Position numbers and translations under genes: made by a program. Below, piece by piece: positions 29,315 through 38,840 of a stretch of 64,000 nt of DNA. The notes beneath the pieces are model-generated. The model did not search any database. It had not been told where the DNA came from and was given only the letters and a program-made list of their open reading frames with translations. The DNA is taken from the NCBI GenBank assembly GCA_964019335.1, contig OZ025683.1, positions 248,001 to 312,000 on the forward strand. Direction: 5' to 3'. Within the stretch, counting starts at the first letter, position 1. Each line of letters opens with the position of its first letter. The stretch comes from Diplonema japonicum. Lineage: Eukaryota > Euglenozoa > Diplonemea > Diplonemida > Diplonemidae.

Positions 29315-29402
29315 GATGATGACCTTTTAACTGCTGGAGTGTTTGCACACTGATAGCCACAGCTAACGGACATGTAACTTTCTAAAATGGAGTTACCACT
29401 GA
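29315..29402 (+). ncRNA. C/D-box snoRNA-like repeat, copy 16
   Basis: GATGATGA at 29315-29322 and CTGA at 29399-29402; last unit of the 141-bp tandem. Confidence 0.5.
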
Positions 29403-29575
29403 TTTAGGCGCAACGCATGGCCACAAAGGTTCCCACCTAATTAAGCCCCACCCCTTTTTTTTCTAGCCGATTTTTAGCCAATCTTGCTTTAACAAAGAAA
29501 CTAAGTGGATTAAGTCCATCAACCCCCGTTTTCCCGAACACTGTGTGTGGGGCTGCACTTTAAGTATGATGATAA

Positions 29576-29656
29576 CCTTTCAACTGCTGGAGTGTTTTTG
29601 CACGCTGATAGCCACAGCTAACGGACATGTAACTTTCTAAAATGGAGTTACCACTG
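29576..29656 (+). ncRNA. C/D-box snoRNA-like repeat, copy 17
   Basis: C box ATGATGA at 29576-29582 and CTGA at 29653-29656. It is separated from copy 16 by about 170 bp of unrelated sequence and lies ~85 bp before the KISH start codon. Confidence 0.5.
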
Positions 29657-29741
29657 ATTTAGTGCAATGGGGGAAAAAAAAAAGAAGAGGGAAGAAAAAA
29701 TACACCCAGCAGGGGGTAAAAAAAAAGAACAGAAAGAGAGC

Positions 29742-30011
29742 ATGTCGGCCTTATTTAACTTTGATGCCTTCTGCATGGTGATGTTGCTGATTATCTGCAC
29801 AGCAACTTACGCAAAACAGTTTAGAAAGGGTATGAGAAAGAGAAAAAAAAAGAAGGGGGGGATTTACGTTCACTTACATAACAGAAATATTCCTCCGGGA
29901 GCATAGGGGCGTGAGGGGATTCTGCTACAAGGCGTTTGTGATAGGAGATAGACTGTCCCCATTTGTCTCTGTGGGGTGTGTGATGATGGGAATTCGGGTA
30001 CTGCTATCTTG

Positions 30012-30012
<1 letters not shown>
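29742..30012 (+). CDS. KISH / TMEM167 family protein
   Basis: Exons 29742-29829 and 29885-30012 give 71 aa; KISH proteins are about 72 aa. The intron is 55 nt (GTATGA...ACAG). The N-terminus MSALFNFDAFCMVMLLIICT matches the KISH start (MSAIFNFQSL...). The second exon (FCYKAFVIGDRLSPFVSVGC) matches its second half, including the conserved GxRxSP block. Two membrane helices are present. KISH is an early secretory-pathway membrane protein conserved across eukaryotes. The family match fixes the exon junction. Confidence 0.85.
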
Positions 30013-30045
<33 letters not shown>

Positions 30046-30103
30046 CCTCCGCGAAAATTCTCAGTAGGGCAAAAAAGAAAAAAAAAAAAAAAAAAAAAAA
30101 AAG

Positions 30104-30316
30104 ATGCCCATTGCTAATAAGCGCGTGTGCTCTCCCACCAATGGTGCAGCGAAAAGGTTTAAACCTGCTGTGACCGAACCGCCTACTCAGCCTGCTTGTC
30201 GGCCATCTCCAAAAATGGAATGCGACGTTACAAGTACGCAGAGAGAAGACAGGTTGATCGAAGTGCATTACTCTCATTTAGCAGGGGTGCTATATGGCTA
30301 CGAGTCGCTGTACTGA
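30104..30316 (+). CDS. Small protein, unknown (70 aa)
   Basis: ATG 30104 follows a poly(A) leader, as in neighbouring genes, and the frame has balanced codons. The N-terminus is basic (NKRVCSPTNGAAKRFKP), reminiscent of a nuclear localisation signal. The C-terminus is HYSHLAGVLYGYESLY. No family is recognised. Layout and composition favour a real gene, but it is short. Confidence 0.45.
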   Translation: MPIANKRVCSPTNGAAKRFKPAVTEPPTQPACRPSPKMECDVTSTQREDRLIEVHYSHLAGVLYGYESLY

Positions 30317-30318
30317 AA

Positions 30319-30351
<33 letters not shown>

Positions 30352-30462
30352 AATCCCATCTCTCATCTCGACTAAATTTTTAAAGTTTTTTTTTTTTTTT
30401 TCTTCTCGCCAGAAAAAAAAAAAAAAAAAAAAAAAAAGGAGGGCGGGGGAAACGGGGAAATT

Positions 30463-30686
30463 ATGTTCCGCTTCTCAACAGCCCTGTCGCAGAGAAAGCT
30501 AGGTGTTGTGATGGAGTGGCGAAAGGAAAAAGGTTGGGGGTATCTATGCGACATGAAGAACAGGGACATGGTCCACGTGCACAGGAGCAATGTCAAGGGA
30601 CAGTCTGCTGATAGAAGAGGAATGGCGATAAATCAGGTGGTAGAATACGAACTGAGCGAGTATGCAACTTTATTTTTTTTTTCAAG

Positions 30687-30722
<36 letters not shown>

Positions 30723-30837
30723 CTCCCCCAAAAGAACCGGAACCACCGCTGTCAATGTGACGGGCGTCGGCGGGAGCGAGGTAATACCCGCAATACGACA
30801 CGCATTTTACGATGGAGCGGGTGCCGAACTTTATTGA
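30463..30837 (+). CDS. Cold-shock-domain protein, likely organellar
   Basis: Exons 30463-30659 and 30735-30837 give 99 aa. The 75-nt intron (GTATGC...AAAAG) contains a T run and a long A run. Residues about 13-82 match a cold-shock domain: GVVMEWRKEKGWGYL (RNP1-like), MVHVHRSNV (RNP2-like), VEYELSETGTTAVNV. Removing the intron restores the last strand. The basic start MFRFSTALSQRK could be a mitochondrial targeting peptide. It resembles the small proteins encoded at 35928-40107 and, more distantly, kinetoplastid RBP16. It probably binds RNA. Confidence 0.75.
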
Positions 30838-30921
30838 CATATTTTTTTTCTTCCCCCCCCCCCTCTACCAATCCTAACAACAACAACAACAACAAAAAAA
30901 GGGGGGAGGGAAAGGGGCTTC

Positions 30922-32378
30922 ATGCAAAAGCCCCGTAAAAAGGCCACTCCCCGACGCCTCGCTGGGTTGTGCATAGGCCTGGTCGCCGTAATAATATATG
31001 GTGCTGCGAGGAACGATTTCGGTTTCAATGATGAATCAGTTCAACTAGGCCAAGGAAGACGATTACTAAGCAATGACCCATGGAACCCCATACACAACGA
31101 GATTGGGTACGAGGGACCGTTAGGAAAAGTGGGGATGGTGCTGTGGGTTCCGTTCGTGATGTGGTTGTTCCTGGGGGTCGCGGTGGTAGCCGACGAATAT
31201 TTCACACCGGCTCTGGAAAAAATATCGAAGGCGTTGGATCTGTCCGCCGATGTGGCGGGCGCCACGTTTCTCGCTGCAGCAAGTTCCGCACCCGAATTCT
31301 TCACATCCTTCGCGGACACTTTTCTAGTATCCGACGAAGGCGGCGGCGGGTTCGGAATTGGAACAATCGTAGGTTCAGCTGTCTTCAACATCTTGATAAT
31401 CTGCGCTGTCTCTTGCATACCCACCACCGACACCATTCGCCGCTTGTCGCCATCTGGTGTAATGTTATCCCACACAGACTACATGGTGCAGCACTCACAG
31501 TCGGATTGGGACGCATCGGCGAAAACGGAAATTGTTCACAAGGGCATGCTGCATCTCGATTGGTACCCTTTACTGCGTGATTCCATTTTTTACGTGACGT
31601 CGATTCTCGTCATGATCCTCACGTTGGCAACGGACAGCCCGTCACGCGAACACCAAATTCCGTTGAAGAAACAAGGCTGTGTCCATTGGTACGAATCTCT
31701 CGTGTATATTCTTGTCTATGCTGGGTATATTGTAACAATGAAATACTCGCACGTTTTGGATGTTCGAGCGAAAATGATTGTAAAGAATTGTTGGGGAACG
31801 GAGGAGGGTTCAGAGCTTCCGGTTGCAAAGTCGGGTTGGGGCGTGGAACCCGTGGGGAGAAAAAGCTACCCCAAATTAATGCTTGGCAACTCCGCATTCA
31901 CAGCAGCCATGCGTGTGAGGAAGGATGCTCCCACCATCAACGGTGTGGAAATAAAGCTTGACAGAAAAATATCTGAAACATTGACAACCGGGATTCAGAT
32001 TGAATCTGCAGAACAGGGTTCTGAGGAAAGCGGTTCAGAGGATGAAGATGATGTTTCTCCGTTTTGGGAAACAGTTTTCGATATTCCGTCCAGCGGTCCC
32101 GCATTAATTCTGTGGGGTTTCGCATTGCCGTTTAATTTGTTGTTTAAGCTGACGATCCCTGCCGTGACAAGACGGAATCTTCGGGACCGGTACGTGTTGG
32201 CATTTTTCATGAGTATATTATGGATTGCTGCGTTTTCAGCGATGATGGTGAAGGTTGTGAGCTGGATAGGAGCTATCTTAGGGATCGACTCGATCACCAT
32301 GGGGCTTGTCGTTCTTGCGGCAGGGACTTCAGTCCCTGATGCTTTGGGGAGTTATAATGAGGTGTGTGATGATGGGGG

Positions 32379-32421
<43 letters not shown>

Positions 32422-32712
32422 GAAACGAGGGGAAGCAAACGCTGCTGTTTCCAACGCGTTGGGAAGCAATGTCTTTGATATATGCATGGGTTTGGGTGTG
32501 CCTTGGTTTTTTTATTCTATCGCGTACGGTAGGTGTTTCCAGGTATGTTTGGGGGAGAGGGGGGAGGAAACAAAAAAAAAAAAAAAAAGAAAAAAAAAAC
32601 TCCTCAGATTCCTACTGACAATATCTTGATACCCACCTTTCTTTTGTTCTTTGTGTTGGCGCTGTTTCTGGGCACCTTGGGGTTTAGTGGAATGAAGTAT
32701 GGAGAGGGAAAA

Positions 32713-32745
<33 letters not shown>

Positions 32746-32835
32746 CACAGATTGTATCCAGCTGTCGGGAAGCTATTCCTTGGGATTTACCTGTTGTTTG
32801 TGGCCTGGAATTTGATTGCGGTCTTTGCGCTCTGA
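30922..32835 (+). CDS. K+-dependent Na+/Ca2+ exchanger (NCKX-type)
   Basis: Exons 30922-32361, 32420-32542, 32608-32696 and 32751-32835 give 578 aa. Three introns of 58, 65 and 54 nt contain poly(A); two end in CAG and one in AAAAAG. The alpha-1 repeat (ADVAGATFLAAASSAPEFFT, then GIGTIVGSAVFNI) and alpha-2 repeat (AAGTSVPDALGSYNEAKRGE, then AVSNALGSNVFDICMGLGVP) are typical of the NCKX/CaCA family and hold the ion-coordinating acidic and Ser/Thr residues. A signal-anchor helix precedes the first set of membrane helices. A large acidic cytosolic loop (SAEQGSEESGSEDEDD) separates the halves. It should extrude calcium at the plasma membrane or an internal membrane. The first intron interrupts alpha-2. 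Confidence 0.85.
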
Positions 32836-32856
32836 TCTCTTTTTTTTTTTTATTTA

Positions 32857-33205
32857 CGCTCCATATTCGCTAAGTGACCCACCAGAACCCGCATTTTGAA
32901 GAGCTAAAAAAATTTCTAATTGCTTTTTCTAGGGCTGGAATGGATTTATTTGCGTCCGGGGCCCAATGTTCGACATATGGCGAAAATGGCGACTTCCAAG
33001 GTCATTTTGGTTGGCCCCAATATTTTTTTTTTTGGAAAATTTTTTTTGGAACTTCCTTGGAACTCACCGTTCTTTCATGTTCGACATATGGATTTTTTGA
33101 AAAAAAAAATTCAATGAACCTTTGGGCATTTTTGACATTTTTTCCCCTATAGCCCCCTATAACCCCTTTGGGACATAGGGCGGGTCACTTAGCGAATATG
33201 GAGCG
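32857..33205. mobile_element. Terminal-inverted-repeat MITE, 349 bp
   Basis: Starts CGCTCCATATTCGCTAAGTG and ends with its exact reverse complement; the arms are ~24-27 bp. TTA lies directly outside both ends (32854-32856 and 33206-33208), a probable 3-bp target-site duplication as in PIF/Harbinger elements. The interior has repeated TTCGACATATG motifs and no reading frame. Confidence 0.75.
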
Positions 33206-33213
33206 TTATTTTT

Positions 33214-33752
33214 TTTATTTAATTTTTGTAAAGTTAGATGAGGAAATTCCTAAAGAGCCATAAAAATCAGAAATCACTTTACCGTTCACGAGTAAAAATA
33301 AAGTGAAGAATAAAAATCAGGTAATAGGCCGAATTTGGCTTAAAGAAGTGCCGTAAAAATCAGTCTTCATCCGAGGCAAAAGAGGCATAAACACTCTTTA
33401 CCACGTTTCCGGGCCACCAAGCATCACACCTGAGGCTGGCAAATGCCGAAAATTACACTGGTCATGCATACAGGCGTTCTTTTGCACAATACCTTGTTGA
33501 TGAAGGAACCTGCTATTTTGGCTGGAAGTCAGACCTGATCAAGCCCCGCACAAAACCAGCAATTTCTGAAGAGCGATGATCAAGTGCCGACACAAATTAC
33601 ACAAAACCTACAGAATTCTGTCAATTTGACATCGTCTTCTCAGGCAATCAGGCTTAGTTTTTGACATCAGTGTGAACATTTCGCAGAAGTGAACATAAAG
33701 GGTTCACAGTGTCCGAAATTTCCTCATTTAACTTTACAAAAATTAAATAAAA
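33214..33752. mobile_element. Second TIR element, ~540 bp
   Basis: Left end TTTATTTAATTTTTGTAAAG, continuing GTTAGATGAGGAAATT, is mirrored at 33713-33752 (CCTCATTTAACTTTAC...) with one or two mismatches over about 38 bp. The interior repeats TAAAAATCAG and codes for nothing evident. It directly adjoins the MITE on its left. Confidence 0.65.
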
Positions 33753-33790
33753 TATCATATTAAATAAAAATCAGGTAATCTGATTTTTAT

Positions 33791-34777
33791 TTACCGGATT
33801 TGTACTTATATTGTTATGTGAAAAGTCCCAAATTGGGCAAAAAAATTCGAAAAAGGTACATAATATTTACAGAACACCATTAAGACAGAACATAAAAATT
33901 ACAAAAATAAAAAATCCCAAGACAAAAACAAAATATCCCCCAGCCGGGGAGGGGGGGGGCGGTATTACCGCAATTCTAGTTCACTATTGCCCAGTCCTGC
34001 ACGTAGCACACCACATAGTCGCAGGACGGGCAGACCCTCCCGCGGGTGCTCATGTCATGCTCACCAGAGCATTCCGTGCACTCCCACCCTGGTCTCTCCT
34101 TTCTAACCTGCTTGAGGGTTGCGCTGCAGTTGGGGCAAGGCACCCTCGTCACGTTGTTCGTTCGCTGGCTTGGGGTCACCTGGCTTGGTGCCGCTGCTTG
34201 GCTTGGGGCTGAGGCTTCTTGGTCAGGCATTCCTTCTTCTTCTTCTGCTTCTTCGTCAGAAGAAGGCGCATCAGAAATGGCCTCTATGTCGATGCCCAGC
34301 CTGCTGAACATCTCAGTTATCTCAATGTCCGGGTCTTCGGGTGCTGGTTCCGGGTCGACTGACAGTCCCGGGCAGGCTGGGGTTGCTCCAAGCGGGACAT
34401 CACTTCCTCCACTGCCTGCCTGGCGGCTGGGGGGAGAGAGGAGCCTGTTGAAGCCCCTGCAACGGGCGCGTACCGGTCACGGGCAGTCAGGAAGCCATGG
34501 AGCGACATGTTTTATTCAGAGAATTGGGTTGGATTTTTTTAAATGATTATTTATGTTGGAACTGCTTAAGGTGGTAAATAAGTAGGAAAACGTGACTTTG
34601 ATTTTAGTGGGGCCTGTCCTGGGGGGGATCAGGCCAAAAAATAATAAAAATAGTTTTTTGTATTGTTCTGTAAAAAGTCCCAAGTTGGGTCCAAAATTCG
34701 AAAAAGGTACATAATTTATACAGTACACTAAATCCCCAGACCATTATTAATGAACAATATAAATACAAATCCGGTAA
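33791..34777. mobile_element. TIR element (~1 kb) carrying a minus-strand gene
   Basis: 25-bp inverted ends TTACCGGATTTGTA(C/T)TTATATTGTT at 33791-33815 and 34753-34777. Subterminal direct repeats (AAAAGTCCCAA, ATTCGAAAAAGGTACATAAT) lie near both ends. The cargo is the broken zinc-finger frame at 33976-34508. No transposase is recognised. Confidence 0.65.
33976..34508 (-). pseudogene. Element-borne zinc-finger ORF with frameshift
   Basis: The only substantial minus-strand frame with coding character. The C-terminal part encodes an acidic region (SSDEEAEEEEGMPDQE) and a Cys/His-rich zinc-binding module (CPNC, CTECSGEHD, CPSCDYVVC), RING- or zinc-ribbon-like. The coding pattern continues upstream in another frame from Met at 34508, with a one- or two-base shift near 34360-34380. 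This is either decay or an assembly error in a GC-rich spot. The position inside a TIR element suggests a transposon accessory gene. Confidence 0.5.
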
Positions 34778-34796
34778 TAAATAGTTTTTTTTTTTT

Positions 34797-34929
34797 TTAA
34801 CCCTTAGGCCGCCAAAGGTGTCGGGGGGGAGGGGGAGGATACCTCGAGACTTTATATTGTTCAATCTTTGCCAACAAGGGGCACAATCGGGGAAAATCAA
34901 TATTTCCCCTCGGCCCGCCTAAGGGTTAA
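34797..34929. mobile_element. piggyBac-type MITE with TTAA ends
   Basis: A 125-bp core begins CCCTTAGGCCGCC and ends GGCCCGCCTAAGGG, with TTAA directly outside each end (34797-34800 and 34926-34929). TTAA target duplication and CCCT-type termini are the hallmark of piggyBac-like elements. There is no coding capacity. Confidence 0.7.
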
Positions 34930-35927
34930 TTGCGATTTTCTTTTTTTTTTTTTTTTTTTTTTTTCATTCTTCTGTTACAATAAGTTTCATCCAAATAAAA
35001 ATAAATAAGATGGTTTCTTCAACATCTTCTTCTTTTTTTTTTCTCCTCTATTCTTCTTCGTGTAAGTTATTATACTTTCCCCCCCCCCTTTCTTTTTCTT
35101 TTTTTATTATGTACCTCCCCTATTTTTTTTTCTTTTACATTAACAATGATTGTACTTGTCAGTACTAAAAAGAAGAAAAAAAAAGGAAGAAATTCAGAGT
35201 AGTTAGTTGCTTAAAGCTAAAACATGTGTGAGCATAGTTTTCCTCTTTTTTCTTTTTCTCTTTTTTTTCGGCGGGCCGTTGCTAACCACTTCGTTCCTAT
35301 CATAGTGAATTTTTTTTCTTCTTCTTCTTCTCTTCCCATTTCTCCTTTTGAACAAAAAAAAAAAAATGCCCTCTTTTTTTTTTTCTTGATTTCCCCACTC
35401 AGCGTCAAGGCTCGGGATAGCTCGCGAAGAAAAAAAAATGGAGAAAAAAAAAGAAGTGGACTTTTTTTGATTGAAAGATTTTGATTCAGAAAATGAGAGC
35501 ACAGTGCAAAAAAAAAAAAAAAAAAAAGAAAGGGGCGGCATTTTTTTTTTACAAATTCCTTTGATGGAAAAAGGGGTGGGAAATTAAGGAAGAGAATGAG
35601 GGGAAAAAAAAAAACAAAACAAAAAAAAACAACAACTTGTTATTACTTGTCAAAAAGAAAAAAGAAAAAAAAAAGAAGAAGAAAGGGTGTGAAGAGGCGG
35701 AAAATGATAGAGAGCGAGGTCACCTGAGAGGTTTTATAAAGATTATGCACACCACCCTTCCCTTCTTCACCCCCCCCCCCCCCCCCCCCTCTGCTACAGA
35801 TGTCTCGTTGCGTGATTGTTTGTTTGTTTGTTTGTTTGTTTTTGTCAGTCATAAAAAAAAAAAAAAAAAGATGGAGGAAAATCCCACATTTACACACAGA
35901 TTTCAAAAAAAAAAAAAAAAAAAAAAA
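34930..35927. other. Intergenic, T- and A-rich
   Basis: Homopolymers, TTTG repeats near 35815-35840 and a poly(C) run near 35770. The second 40-bp conserved segment lies at 35273-35312. No gene is supported. Confidence 0.5.
35273..35312. repeat. Conserved 40-bp segment, copy 2
   Basis: Identical over 40 bp to 2451-2490 and again flanked by T tracts. Confidence 0.6.
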
Positions 35928-36203
35928 ATGTTCCGTCTTACCCGTTGCATGCTCGGCACCAACACCGGCAAGGTTGTGAGGTGGTTGGACAACAAGGGGT
36001 TCGGGTTCATCCAGCGTGCTGACAACGACGGTGAGGTGTTCGTGCACCAGACCTCCATCCGCATGCAGGGATTCAGGTCCCTTGCCGAGCAGCAGGATGT
36101 TGAGTTCGATGTGGAGTCTGACCACATGGGCAGGGAGAAGGCCATCAACGTGACAGCGGTCGGCGGTGGCGACCCCAGGCCTTACGCCAGGGACAACTAC
36201 TGA
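35928..36203 (+). CDS. Cold-shock-domain protein, tandem copy 1
   Basis: 91 aa. The cold-shock domain covers about residues 12-80, with RNP1 (NKGFGFIQRA) and RNP2 (EVFVHQTSIRM). The start MFRLTRCMLGT is basic and may target mitochondria. A short C-terminal tail ends PYARDNY. The gene is intron-free and the ATG directly follows ~25 A residues, with an ACACAG acceptor just upstream. Codons are GC-rich compared with most neighbours, which suggests high expression. Copies 1 and 4 share SIRM/VESD; copies 2 and 3 have AIRM/VETD. RNA binding is inferred. Confidence 0.85.
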   Translation: MFRLTRCMLGTNTGKVVRWLDNKGFGFIQRADNDGEVFVHQTSIRMQGFRSLAEQQDVEFDVESDHMGREKAINVTAVGGGDPRPYARDNY

Positions 36204-36636
36204 TCAATATGATTGAGATGAGGAGGTGGAAAAAAAAAAGAGAAATAAAAATGAATGGGGGGCCTGCCTGTTACCAACGTCGTTGGCTTTGGAAAAAAAA
36301 AAAAAAGAAAAAAAAAGTCTAGGTTTGCAAAGAGGGGAAAAAAAAAAAAAAAAAAAAAAAACAGAAGAAAATTAAAGAAACAAGAAAAAAAAGAAAATAT
36401 TGTAACATTTCATCTCTACCCCGCCCGCCCCCCCTACCTTCCCAGATGGTGCTACTAAGATGGCCCCCCGCCTTCTCTTTCTTTCTCCTGAAGGGAGAAA
36501 GAGAAGAAGGAAGGATTTGAAGCTTATTTCATTATTTAATTGTATCATTGCAGACTAGTTATTATTGCTTTTTTACATTTGATAAAAAAAAAATTAAAAA
36601 CAGGCAAGTTAAAAAAAAAAAAAAAAAAGAAATAAA
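36204..36636. other. Intergenic between cold-shock copies 1 and 2
   Basis: A-rich runs. A near-palindromic TTTCTCCTGAAGGGAGAAA lies at about 36481-36500. The sequence is not shared with the other cold-shock intergenic regions except for the GAAATAAA just before the ATG of copies 2, 4 and 5. Confidence 0.5.
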
Positions 36637-36912
36637 ATGTTCCGTCTTACCCGTTGCATGCTCGGCACCAACACCGGCAAGGTTGTGAGGTGGTTGGACA
36701 ACAAGGGGTTCGGGTTCATCCAGCGTGCTGACAACGACGGTGAGGTGTTCGTGCACCAGACTGCGATCCGCATGCAGGGATTCAGGTCCCTTGCCGAGCA
36801 GCAGGATGTTGAGTTCGATGTGGAGACTGACCACATGGGCAGGGAGAAGGCCATCAACGTGACAGCGGTCGGCGGTGGCGACCCCAGGCCCTACGCCAGG
36901 GACAACTACTAG
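36637..36912 (+). CDS. Cold-shock-domain protein, tandem copy 2
   Basis: 91 aa, differing from copy 1 at two residues (Ala for Ser in AIRM, Thr for Ser in VETD) and only a few bases. The leader is poly(A) followed by GAAATAAA. The near-identical DNA implies recent duplication or gene conversion. Confidence 0.85.
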   Translation: MFRLTRCMLGTNTGKVVRWLDNKGFGFIQRADNDGEVFVHQTAIRMQGFRSLAEQQDVEFDVETDHMGREKAINVTAVGGGDPRPYARDNY

Positions 36913-37310
36913 AACCTTTTCCCTCTTTTCTTTTTTTTTAAAATTTCCATTCCCCCCCCCCCTTTATTATTTTTAATAAACCCCCTCCATTAATAATTTT
37001 TATTGCCGTCTTTTGAGAAAGTCTAAGCAAGAAAAAAAAATAAGTGTGTTCAAAAAAAAAAAAAAATGTGGGGGGGGAAATAGTCAAACGGGTCTTTCTT
37101 TCTTTTTTTTTTCCTTTTTTTACTTTTTCATTTTGTTTTCCACGATCCCCCCATATGCTTTTCTTTTTTTTTTTTTTTTTTTTTTCCTTAATTTTCCTTT
37201 TAGAACAAATCGATTTTTTTTTTTTGTTCTCCCGACGCCCCCCGCCCAACGACCCGCATCCCCACAAAAAAAGAAAGCGGAGAAAAAACTGGGAGAAAAA
37301 AAAAAAAAAA
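36913..37310. other. Intergenic homopolymer region
   Basis: T, C and A runs leading into the next poly(A) leader; nothing coding. A frame reads through upstream of 37311 but is low complexity. Confidence 0.5.
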
Positions 37311-38840
37311 ATGGAACTACAACTTTACATCAAAGAGGAAAAGGAAAGAATAGTAATAATTATTGAGGAGCGCGACACCATAAGAGATTTGAAGAGGAAA
37401 ATCGAGGCGAACACGGCATTCGAGAGTGGGATGTATGAGATAACAGTGGAGGGAAGCGAGGAAGGCGCACAGCCCCTTGATGAAAAAGGCGACGAAAACC
37501 TAATCTCCGGTGAATGTCTGTGCTCAGGCGACGTTCTATGCATCGCCTTCACAAAAAAATACCTCCTAGCGGAGATGAAAAAGGGCGTGAAAAGCCTAGA
37601 AGACTTCCCCAAATGGGCCACCTCCGATATAGAAATAGTTGAAGAAGCACTGCTACAAGGCTGGGGTTGGGAAAGCGTTCATCAATCTCTAAAAGACGAT
37701 ATAAATTTTGTCATTTCAACAATACACCTTGCATCGGACTGGTTCCAAGCAAACGAGTCGCAGCTGGTAACGAACAACACGAATTTACTACTGAATGTGG
37801 TTCGTCGGGACCCGACAGATTTCTGGATAACTTGCGATCAGGAAGACACGGAGAGAACGTTTTCACAGTGGGACGCATCCTGCCTCGACGAAAAATTTTG
37901 GAAAGCGTTCATATCGTTGTTCCCCGGGCATTATAAACTTCGCTACGGCGAGCTGTTATCGCACCATCCGGTGGACGCGGGGGTATTTTCCGACAGGCTG
38001 ATCATGTTAGAAGCCATTCAAATGGGCGGTTTGTCTCTTGAAAAGGTAGCCTCCGAACTTAAAACCGATCGTGAAGTTGTTCTTTCTGCAGTGTCACAAA
38101 ACGGCTTGGACCTCCGTTACGCAGCAACACACCTTATACACGATAGGGACATTGTCATATCCGCTGTTACCGAAAACGGTGACGCGTATAAATATATTGT
38201 CTGCCCGAAACTTCGCTCCGATCATGAGATTCTCAAGAAAAGTGTGGAGACCGGCGACGCCACGCTTCAGCACGCTCCTGTGGAAGTCCGTGGTGACAGA
38301 GACCTCGCAAAGCACTGTGTAAAACACGATTGGAAAAATTTTATGTACCTCTCGGAGCACCTTCAAAAAGACACGGATTTTGTAGTATGGGCGGTGAAAA
38401 CCCATAAATCACTTTACAACTATCTATCGAAAGAAGTACAGGCGGTTAGCAGGGTTCTATGTGCGGCTGCGAAATGGGACGCTTCTTTGCTGGGAAACCG
38501 GCCTTTCAGTGATGTGTGTTGTGCTGATAGGGGTTGTATGCTGGAGCTGTGCAATTTTAACGGCCGGCTTCTTCATTACGCGCTTCCGCCATTGCTTGAG
38601 GATTGCGATGTTGTGCTTACTGCGTGTAGGCAGAACCCTGAAGCGACGGTTCATGCGTCTCGGGTTTTGACGGGGTCGAAGGATTTCGTTGTTTCGTGTT
38701 TGGCCAAGTTGCCTACCTTTCATCTGTGCTACCCGCACCTGCCTCCGTCGCTAAGAGCCGACCCGGATGTAACAGCGTTGCTGCCGCAGTCTACTTTGTT
38801 CAAGGAGCTGACCTTCACCGTTGGGAACGATGTTTTTTGA
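37311..38840 (+). CDS. DUF4116-type repeat protein with ubiquitin-like start
   Basis: 509 aa from the ATG after poly(A). Residues 1-80 (MELQLYIKEEKERIVIIIEE, DTIRDLKRKIEANTAF) look like a ubiquitin-like fold. The rest is a row of ~45-residue helical units of the DUF4116 type, e.g. LKTDREVVLSAVSQNGLDLR followed by HDRDIVISAVTENGDAYKY, where x-DR-D/E-VV-L-x-AV recurs. Such repeats are abundant in some algae and protists and their function is unknown. It sits inside the cold-shock gene array. Confidence 0.7.
   Translation: MELQLYIKEEKERIVIIIEERDTIRDLKRKIEANTAFESGMYEITVEGSEEGAQPLDEKGDENLISGECLCSGDVLCIAFTKKYLLAEMKKGVKSLEDFPKWATSDIEIVEEALLQGWGWESVHQSLKDDINFVISTIHLASDWFQANESQLVTNNTNLLLNVVRRDPTDFWITCDQEDTERTFSQWDASCLDEKFWKAFISLFPGHYKLRYGELLSHHPVDAGVFSDRLIMLEAIQMGGLSLEKVASELKTDREVVLSAVSQNGLDLRYAATHLIHDRDIVISAVTENGDAYKYIVCPKLRSDHEILKKSVETGDATLQHAPVEVRGDRDLAKHCVKHDWKNFMYLSEHLQKDTDFVVWAVKTHKSLYNYLSKEVQAVSRVLCAAAKWDASLLGNRPFSDVCCADRGCMLELCNFNGRLLHYALPPLLEDCDVVLTACRQNPEATVHASRVLTGSKDFVVSCLAKLPTFHLCYPHLPPSLRADPDVTALLPQSTLFKELTFTVGNDVF

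Noticed and set aside
28376-29373. Minus-strand frame of 182 codons in the second array
   Set aside because: A repeat shadow: its periodicity equals the 141-bp DNA period (47 codons), so the frame stays open by chance.
35264-35312. Spliced-leader RNA as identity of the 40-bp repeat
   Set aside because: No splice donor followed by an Sm site and hairpins in either orientation, and only 40 bp are shared.
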